From NCBI GenBank assembly GCA_024364735.1, contig JAGFNQ010005631.1:55270-119269 (forward strand): a stretch of 64,000 nt of DNA, read 5' to 3'. The translations under genes and the position numbers were made by a program. Position 1 is the first letter of the stretch; every line of letters starts with the position of its first letter. Of this stretch, positions 57,301 through 64,000 are shown one piece after another. The stretch is from Boesenbergia rotunda (Eukaryota > Streptophyta > Magnoliopsida > Zingiberales > Zingiberaceae). Below the pieces are notes generated by a model. That model worked only from the letters and a program-made list of their open reading frames with translations, was not told the origin of the DNA and ran no database searches.

Positions 57301-57725
57301 GCTCCAACCTAGCCCTCCAAGCTAGGGTTTCATCCACCTTAGCCCTCCAAGCTAAGGATTTTTCACCTAACCCTCCAAGTTGGGAATTTGCACCTAACCC
57401 TCCAAGTTAGGACATTTCACCTAGCCCTCCAAGCTAGGACTTTTCAACCAACTCTTCCGGATTAGGACTTTTCCAAACCTAGCCCTCCAAGCTAGGACCT
57501 GACCCTCTAAGCCATGACTTTTTCACCTAACTCTCCAAGTTGGGATTTTTCACCTAACCCTCCAAGTTAGGACTTTTCACCTAGCCCTCCAAGCTAGGAC
57601 TTTTCACCTAACCCTTCCGAATTAGGACTTTTCAACACCTAGCCCTCCAAGCTAGGATTTTCCACACCTAACCCTCCAGGTTAGGATTTTCCAATACCTA
57701 GCCCTCCAAGCTAGGATATCCCATA
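57300..57725. repeat. ctagccctccaagctag hairpin array in the Sire-F LTR
   Basis: About 15 units of roughly 26 bp. Stems appear as ctagc/gctag or ctaac/gttag around the same loop cctccaa, with a gacttttcac-type spacer. Confidence 0.9.
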
Positions 57726-57824
57726 CCCTGCCTGATCCCTGATCAGGACTTAATCATAATCATCAACCTAAACTAAAATCGGTGTCATCACCAAAACAAC
57801 AATCAGTGTCAGACTGCATCAACA

Positions 57825-58540
57825 ATCTCCCCCTTTTTGTTGTTTGATAATCCGATTTTAAGTTTAGGGATTCTCAATCAATTTCTCAACTTTCAGAATC
57901 ATAGGGGAATCAAGATCCTCCCCCTATAATATAATCATCCTAAACTTAACCAACCAACACTCTCCCCCTTTGTCGAACACCGAAAAGGGTCTAGAGGGGC
58001 TGTTAAGTTTATCCATACTCCCCCTCAATCCTAGGGGTATCCCAAAACAATAAAGATTTAGTTGATGGTAATTTTGGAACACATATGACATCATGTGAAA
58101 AGATAGATCAAGATATAGCATTCACATGCAGCATATGAACATGACATCATAAGCATAATCATGGCAATGTAGCAAACATGCAGATAATACCCATGTAAAC
58201 ATCATAGCATCAACAATAAACATACTAAAGTAGGATAAACATATGAGGTAAAGTCAGAGAAGTCAAGGCATAACAAGATGCAAGACACATGCATCAAAGT
58301 CAAAATACGTGCGGCTCAAGGCCACAACTGACAAGTTATAGGGCATACAACCCGAAAGTCACACAAATCAAACAGTCAAGTACACAGATCACAAGGAGAG
58401 GCAACGGACATCCAAGCTCAACTGTCAGCGGGGGGATCGTCATCCTGCATGAGATCATCCATCGTAGCATCAGCAGATCCTGGTGCAGCACTGCCTGAAG
58501 GGGCATCCCCTGGAAATGTATGGCGGCGCCACTCTGCGTA
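57825..58540. other. Sire-F 3' untranslated region
   Basis: PPT, then AT-rich sequence with ctccccct blocks near 57918, 57961 and 58018 that resemble extra polypurine tracts on the minus strand. No gene seen. Confidence 0.55.
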
Positions 58541-59750
58541 CTAAGTCTGCTGCAATGTCTGGACCCCTGAGATAGTGGATTCCACGCCGGTCAATCTGCG
58601 ATCAATGGATCGGAACTGTGATCGGACCTCCTCGCGGTAAATCTCTCGCAACTGAAAATCATGCTGGACGGTCTGGTCCAGCTCTGAAATCTGCCAGCGC
58701 AGATCCGGTTCGGGCTCATCGTAGTAATCACCAGCAGCAGGAGCCTCATGAGGTGCAGCCGCCTCGGGTGGTGCCTGAAAATGTGGTGCTCCCCCAGGTA
58801 GCTCACCGAGTCCTCTCCCATCCTTCCAAACCAAGGCCCCATCGTGGTCCTATAAGATGATGCCGGACTTGGCAAATGCTGCCGGCCAAGTCTGCAATCT
58901 TGTCGGACCATGGGGACTGTCCTGCCTTTGGTGACATCAACACCGACTGACATAAGCCAATCGGTGATGACGTGACCAAATGGCATGTAGACCGTGCGAC
59001 GGCTCGGCTCACGATAGGATAAGATGGACTGAAAGATGCTCTCCTTGATATCGAAGTCCATCCGGCGGTGCATGCCGTAGAGCATAAGGCAATGGTAGGG
59101 TCAAATCTCAGCTAAGGGCTTGGAAGTGATTGGAAGAATACAGTTTGTGATAATCTTGAATAAGACGTAATCAACAGGAGACAGACGTAGAGCTGCAAAG
59201 GTCGAAAAATCAGGACCCAACTCATCGAGACCGGCTGGGCAAGGATGACCAAAGAAGTGCTGATAAATGCCTTCGGGAGTAACATCCGCAAAAGGGGCCA
59301 ATAGAGGATCAGGAAGCTCGGGATAAATCGAATATAGGTTGGATGATCGTCGACCACCCAGATATTCTGCTAGAATCTCGTAAGAAAAGTCAAGGTTCCT
59401 CTTGGCGACTTGAGTGGTGAACTCGAAGCCCCCCTGAGGTCCCTGCTGAAGATTGTTGTAAAATTCGGAGACAAGGTCATAATTGATAGTTCTTTCCAGA
59501 GAGAGGAGGAAACCAAGGTTGTAAAACATGACTATCTCCATGACTGACGGACAATGTTCAGTCAGAAAAGGGACATCTATCGATCGGCAGGGTAACAATT
59601 TGAAGGTCCTTGATTGGAAAGCCTGCTCACAGGCGGCATTTGGAAAACGAGAGCTCGAGGAAGGCTGAGGCCTTCTGGAGGGCATAGATGATGAAGGGGC
59701 TTTCCCCTTCGCGCTGCCCTCTGCGGGTTCTTTACCCTTTGATGATTTTC
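58541..59750 (-). pseudogene. Extra (env-like / PF20167-type) ORF of the SIRE/Maximus element, broken
   Basis: The minus-strand frame starts in a Ser/Lys-rich stretch near 59750. It continues through 59685-59101 (..SIDVPFLTEHCPSVMEIV.., ..LVSEFYNNLQ..), and ends at a TGA (59101-59103). The same frame resumes to about 58840 (..MDFDIKESIFQSILSYRE..). It then shifts into 58834-58541, a helical, coiled-coil-like tail (..QFRSIDRRLTGVESTISG). The VxEFYxNL motif and the place after pol fit the putative plant transposon protein family, often named envelope-like in SIRE elements. There is no clear membrane segment or signal peptide, so a true envelope role is not supported. Function unknown. Confidence 0.6.
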
Positions 59751-61303
59751 TAAAGAATGGAATAGGTCATGACAGGGAATTTGATCAATAGGGGTGAATC
59801 GAATCATGATATAGGTTAAGGTTTGATCAAAATGTAGGATGTAATCAACGACCCAATCAGAGAATATAGGATAACACATTTGATCAAAAGAAGGACCATG
59901 AAATGAAAGAGAGATTTGGTCACGGATAACATAATCATAAGGTTAAACATTTGATCAAGAAGGTCCCGGCTAAAACAAAGGTCACGGCCAACACAAAGGT
60001 CACGACCAACACAAAGGTCATGGCACAACACACCAAAACATGGTTAGCTTCAAATATAAACACTATAGACTGATTTGTAAGGAAAACTAGACAAAAGCTT
60101 ACTTAGGTGCCATTGACGAACTTCTTGAAGATTGGAAGAGGTTGCGCACCAAAAGGCTCTCGCCGAAAGAGATGAGCGCAAGAAAACCTTCAGCGAGAGG
60201 GAGAGACTTCACAGGAAGAAGGAAGAACTTGTAGTAGCCCTTCCTAGGATCACACGCACAGAAGCTCTCTCGAGGAAGAAGAGGACGCAGGGAGGTTTCT
60301 CGCTCACGATGAAGTGCACAAGTGGTGATTCGGCGCTAGGGTTCGGCAATGAGGGGTTTTGGAAGAGTTAATCAGTTGGTGGATCGGTCCACCAACCAGA
60401 CTTTAATGCGATTGAACGGATCACCGTTCGATCTGGAAATGCCCAGACTGATCAGGCTCCAGCCTGATCGGCCTGGCTTGGGCCTGATCGGTCGGGTGAC
60501 TGATCAGGCAGGCTCCTGATCGACCGGCTGATTGATCAGGAAGCGAACAGTAAGGTCGGATGAAATCCTGGAAGCCCCCTGATCGGTCTGTGGACCGATC
60601 ACAATAGTGTGCCAGATCGGTCTGGGGACCGATCCAGGCTAGGCCAGAATTAAGAAATCTTGCGAAGTTCCTGTGACCCCTCTGATCGGTCTGTGGACCG
60701 ATCGTTACAGGATGAAGTCAGATCGGTCCGGGGACCGATCAGCCCTACTCCTGATCGGTCCGGTGACCGATCAGGGTTCCTGAGACTCCCAGATACGATT
60801 TGAAACTTTCAGTTTCAGATTGTTACACGATTTCCCAAGGGATATGGTGAAGGATATCGATCTTGGAAGCCGTCCCTCGTCTATAATTGATCCCCAACCA
60901 AGGATCAAAGGTCCTTAGGGTTTGAACAAGTCACTTTGCTCCACCCAAGTGGAGTCAAACTCAAACAACAATCATTCAAATAATTTGTGCCAAATCCAAG
61001 TTTCCAATCAAGTTTCCTTGATTGGAATGTCCAAGTATGATCATGGAGCCAAATACACATATGTTATGCATTGGTCTTCCCCATACTTGGTCACCGAAGT
61101 GATTATTGTCTCGTCAACTTAATTTCTCAAGGGATACAATGACATTTTGAGAAATTGAGTTGATCCTAACATCTCACCCCATTTCTAGCAAACAAAAACG
61201 TTTTGGTAAACCTTATAGTTTGTGTGAGATGTCCCCAAAGTTACCCAATTGTTTCCCAACAATTTCGAAATAATCATGAAGGGATTTGAAAGCATTTTGA
61301 AAT
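59751..61303. other. Sire-F spacer between pol and the extra ORF
   Basis: Short direct repeats of cacaaaggtca (59965-60020), a palindrome array gatcggtctgtggaccgatc (60360-60780) like that of the LTR, and AT-rich sequence. The ORF at 60132-60371 on the plus strand is Lys/Glu/Arg-rich without a domain and is left uncalled. Confidence 0.55.
60360..60780. repeat. Internal palindrome cluster of Sire-F
   Basis: About eight gatcggtc..gaccgatc copies with loops such as tgtg, cggg and cggt. Same stem as in the LTR array but different loop sequences. Confidence 0.8.
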
Positions 61304-64000
61304 TCATGAAGCACGACACATTCCCAACTCCCTTCTTAAGAAACTAAACTCATTTTCGGGGAGTGACTTAGTGAAAATGTTAGCGAAGTTTGATTTGGAC
61401 TCTACATGTGAGAGTACAATATCTCCCCTAGCCACATGATCTCTAATGAAGTGGTGACGCACTTCAATATGTTTTGTCTTAGAATGATGGACTGGATTTT
61501 TAGTTAGATTAATTGTGCTAATGTTATCACATAACACTTGCACACCCTTGTAACTCAATCCATAGTCCTCTAGAGTGTGAATCATCCACAACAATTGTGA
61601 TACCGGTCTCTCCCATAGCAATATACTCTGTCTCGGTCGTGGAGAGAGCAACACAATGTTGCTTCCACTTGACCAACTAACTAAGATGAACCTAAGAATT
61701 GGCAACCCCCACTTGTGCTTTTCCGGTCCAACTTACATCCAGCGTAGTCGGAATCCGTATAGCCAATTAAATCAAATGATTCGGTACGGGGGGTACCAAA
61801 GATCAACTCCTATTGTGCCTTTATGATATCTCAAAATTCGCTTAACACGATTAAATGAGATTCCTTGGCACAAGACTTGATACCTGGCGCACATACCCAC
61901 AGCGAAAAGAATATCAGGTTCGACTAGCTGTGAGGTATAGCAAACTCCCTATTCATGCTTCGATATTGAGTCAAATCAACGGGTTTACCACTCTTCATCA
62001 TTATCTAATCTTGTATTTGTAGCCATGGGAGTGGTTACCTCTTTTGAATCACTCATATTGAATTTTCGAAGCATTTCTTGTGTGTATTTTGATTGGTGCA
62101 CATGGTACCATCGCGGAGTTTGCTTGATTTCGAGTCCAAGGGAAGAAAGTCAACTCCCCTACTAGACTCATTTCAAATTCACTTTCTATGTGTCCAATGA
62201 ATTCATTTAAATAGCCCTTGTTATGCGAGCCACAAATTATATCATCGACATATACTTGCTACAAAAATATTATCATCATCTCTCCGTAGAAACAGTGTAG
62301 GGTCTATTTGGCCTCTTACAAAGCCTTTTTCAATCAGAAAAGTTGACAACCGCTCGTACCAAGCTCGGGGGTGCTTGTTTAAGACCATAAAGTGCCTTTT
62401 TGAGCTTGAACACGTGGTTTGGAAATCGGTACTCTCAAACCCCGGAGGTTGTTCGACATAGACCTCTTCCCTAATTAGACCATTTAGAAAAGCCTATTTG
62501 ACGTCCATTTGATATAATTGAAACCACGATGTGCTGCAAATGCTAGCATCAATCGGATGGACTCTAATCGTGCCACGGGAGCATAGGTCTCATCATAATC
62601 AAGGCCTTCAACTTGACTGTAGCCCTTGGCTACTAAGCGTGCCTTGATTCTAATGATTTCTCCCTTGTGGTTCAATTTGTTCTTGAAAACCCATTTGGTT
62701 CCAATGATGGTGGTCTCTTAGGTCTAGGGACTAAGTCCCAAACTTGACTCCTTTCAAATTGACCTAGTTCATCTTGCATTGCAATGATCCAATCGGGATC
62801 ACTTAATGCTTCATCAATTTTTCTAGGCTTAATTTCGGAAATTAGAGCAACTTCATTAGCCTCATTCCGGAAGAATGATCTAGTCCTAACCCCATGATGG
62901 ATGTCTCCAACAATTTGGTCTTGGGGATGCCTAGAGGCTAATCTAGTTTGCCTAGGTGCTTGTTGAATAGGTTCACTAGACATAAGCTCAGCCTCAGGAT
63001 CCGGCTGATCAATGGGTTGTCTAGGCTCACTGTCATCGGATTCATCACCATCAACAAAATTTGGACTCTCATTCAAACTTAGTCTCCTAAGTTCGAATTG
63101 GACTTCATCTTCTGGTTGACCATTGACTTTCAGAATTTCTTCAAAAACAACATCAGAAGACTCTTCAATTAATCTAGATTTCTTGTTGTAGACTCGATAG
63201 GCTTTGCTAACGAGGGAGTACCCGACTAGTATCCCTTCATCAGCCTTTGTCGTGAACTTTCCAAGGTAGTCCTTGGTGTTTAGAATGAATACCTTACAAC
63301 CAAACACCCTAAGGTGTTTAACCGTAGGTGGTTTCCCAAACCAAAGTTCATGGGAAGTCTTTCCTAAAAACCTATGGATGAGGACTCGATTTGGCTCATA
63401 GCAAGCTGTATTTACAGCTTCAGCCCATAAGTTACTCGGGAGTGAGTACTCATTAAGCATGCTTCGTGCAGCCTCTTGTAGAACACGATTCTTCCTCTCT
63501 ACAACACCATTTTGTTGTGGTGTTCTAGGAGTAAAGAACTCATGTCTATAACCTCTATCTTGACAAAATTCTAAAAACCGTTGGTTTTGAAATTCACCTC
63601 CATGATCACTTCTAATTGTCTTAATTGTTGATGATTTTTCATTTTCAACTCTTCTACAAAAAGAAATGAAAACATCTAAGGTTTGGTCCTTATATTTTAA
63701 AAAGTAAGTCCATGTATATCTAGTGAAATCATCAATGATCACAAAACAATATCTACTTCCATTCAATGATATGATAGTACTACAATCAAATAGATCCATG
63801 TGAAGTAAATCTAAAGCTGTAGAAGTACTTACAGTGCTTTTACCTTTATGTGCAGATTTGTTTGCTTACCCATTTGACATGCATCACAAAGTTTGTCCTT
63901 TTCATACTTGATGCTTGGTAAGCCACGAACTAATCCCTTGTTGGCCAACTTCCGGATGTTCTTCATGTTCACATGTGCAAGTCTCCGGTGCCAAAGGGTG
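61304..64000 (-). pseudogene. pol: Sire-F pol, several frameshifts, N-terminal part outside the window
   Basis: At the window edge the minus strand reads WHRRLAHVNMKNIRKLANK, the GAG-pre-integrase motif, then ..CDACQMGK. 63799-62672 is integrase (..IIDDFTRYTW.., RSDHGGEF, TPQQNGVVERKNR) and the start of RT. Frame breaks near 62700 and 62500 lead to scattered RT pieces (..EQPPGFE.., ..KKALYGLKQAP.., YVDDIICGS near 62240). 61705-61304 is the RNase H end (CDNISTINLTKNP.., HHFIRDHVARGD.., ADIFTK read as ANIFTK). It is about 60-70% identical by eye to Copia-C pol, hence the same lineage. It cannot be translated. Confidence 0.85.

Larger units (their letters stand above)
55674..57824 (-). repeat. 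3' LTR of Sire-F
   Basis: 2151 bp. Carries a run of 11 G (55699-55709) in the gagaggggg..gtgaat block, and two hairpin arrays (56700-57300 and 57300-57725). The partner LTR is outside the window. Confidence 0.85.
55674..64000 (-). mobile_element. Sire-F: SIRE/Maximus-type Copia element with an extra ORF, right end outside the window
   Basis: The 3' LTR is 55674-57824 (tgttggaacccgg..gcatcaaca), preceded by ggtca (55669-55673), the presumed TSD. The PPT complement atctccccctttttg is at 57825-57839. On the minus strand the order is pol (from beyond 64000 to 61304), an extra ORF (about 59750-58541), PPT, 3' LTR. An ORF between pol and the 3' LTR is typical of SIRE/Maximus. Confidence 0.85.

Noticed and set aside
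60132..60371. 79-codon Lys/Glu/Arg-rich ORF on the plus strand
   Set aside because: Antisense within Sire-F, low complexity, no domain.
1..64000. Bacterial-style operons, riboswitches or defence systems
   Set aside because: All recognisable coding is plant retroelement or transposon; no bacterial gene organisation is present.

Overview
The window is repeat-rich nuclear DNA from a flowering plant with a large genome. Evidence: Tekay/Del-type chromoviruses, Copia elements of the SIRE/Maximus type, a CACTA element with a plant Transpos_assoc domain, a plant LINE tail, and almost every LTR element primed by initiator-Met tRNA (TGGTATCAGAGC). I see no intact host gene. A monocot is my guess (possibly Zingiberales or aroids), but the sequence does not prove it.  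Layout. 1-9495 is a long inverted-repeat (foldback or MULE-like) element. Its right arm is split by a 4.0 kb CACTA-type transposon (4721-8756, TSD TAA) that carries the last exon of a PP2A B55 gene and a second spliced gene fragment. 10520-11273 is a 5'-truncated LINE with a perfect 15 bp TSD. 11409-15405 is a Copia element with gag but no pol, on the minus strand. It sits in an old Gypsy-like remnant (15411-16764, continuing at 54443-54931).  16765-37968 is Gypsy-A (minus strand, TSD GAGTT). It holds Gypsy-B (18381-28252, TSD CTTAG) in its left LTR and a 2.3 kb solo LTR (29482-31775, TSD TGTAT) in its integrase-chromodomain region. Two local rearrangements scar Gypsy-B: a 2.79 kb duplication and a 221 bp tandem duplication. 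37993-54442 is an old 1.5 kb solo LTR split by Copia-C (38146-53062, TSD CTCTC, plus strand). Copia-C has an intact 1029-residue pol ORF but a broken gag, and is itself split by Copia-D (40712-47973, TSD ATGGG, minus strand, gag fragment only). From 54932 a SIRE-like LTR is split at 55674 by a SIRE/Maximus-type element that runs off the right edge, with broken pol and an extra env-like ORF.  The nesting gives an order of events: old Gypsy remnant, then solo LTR-Y, then Copia-C, then Copia-D; and in parallel old remnant, then Gypsy-A, then Gypsy-B and solo LTR-X. Most coding regions are broken and the only long intact ORF is Copia-C pol.  Points beyond ordinary nesting: LTR hairpin arrays whose stems covary; one palindrome (CAGTCGACTG) shared by Gypsy and Copia LTRs; tRNA-like A-box/B-box/T-run modules inside the Gypsy LTRs; and two Gypsy families sharing one gag-protease deletion while keeping near-identical LTRs.
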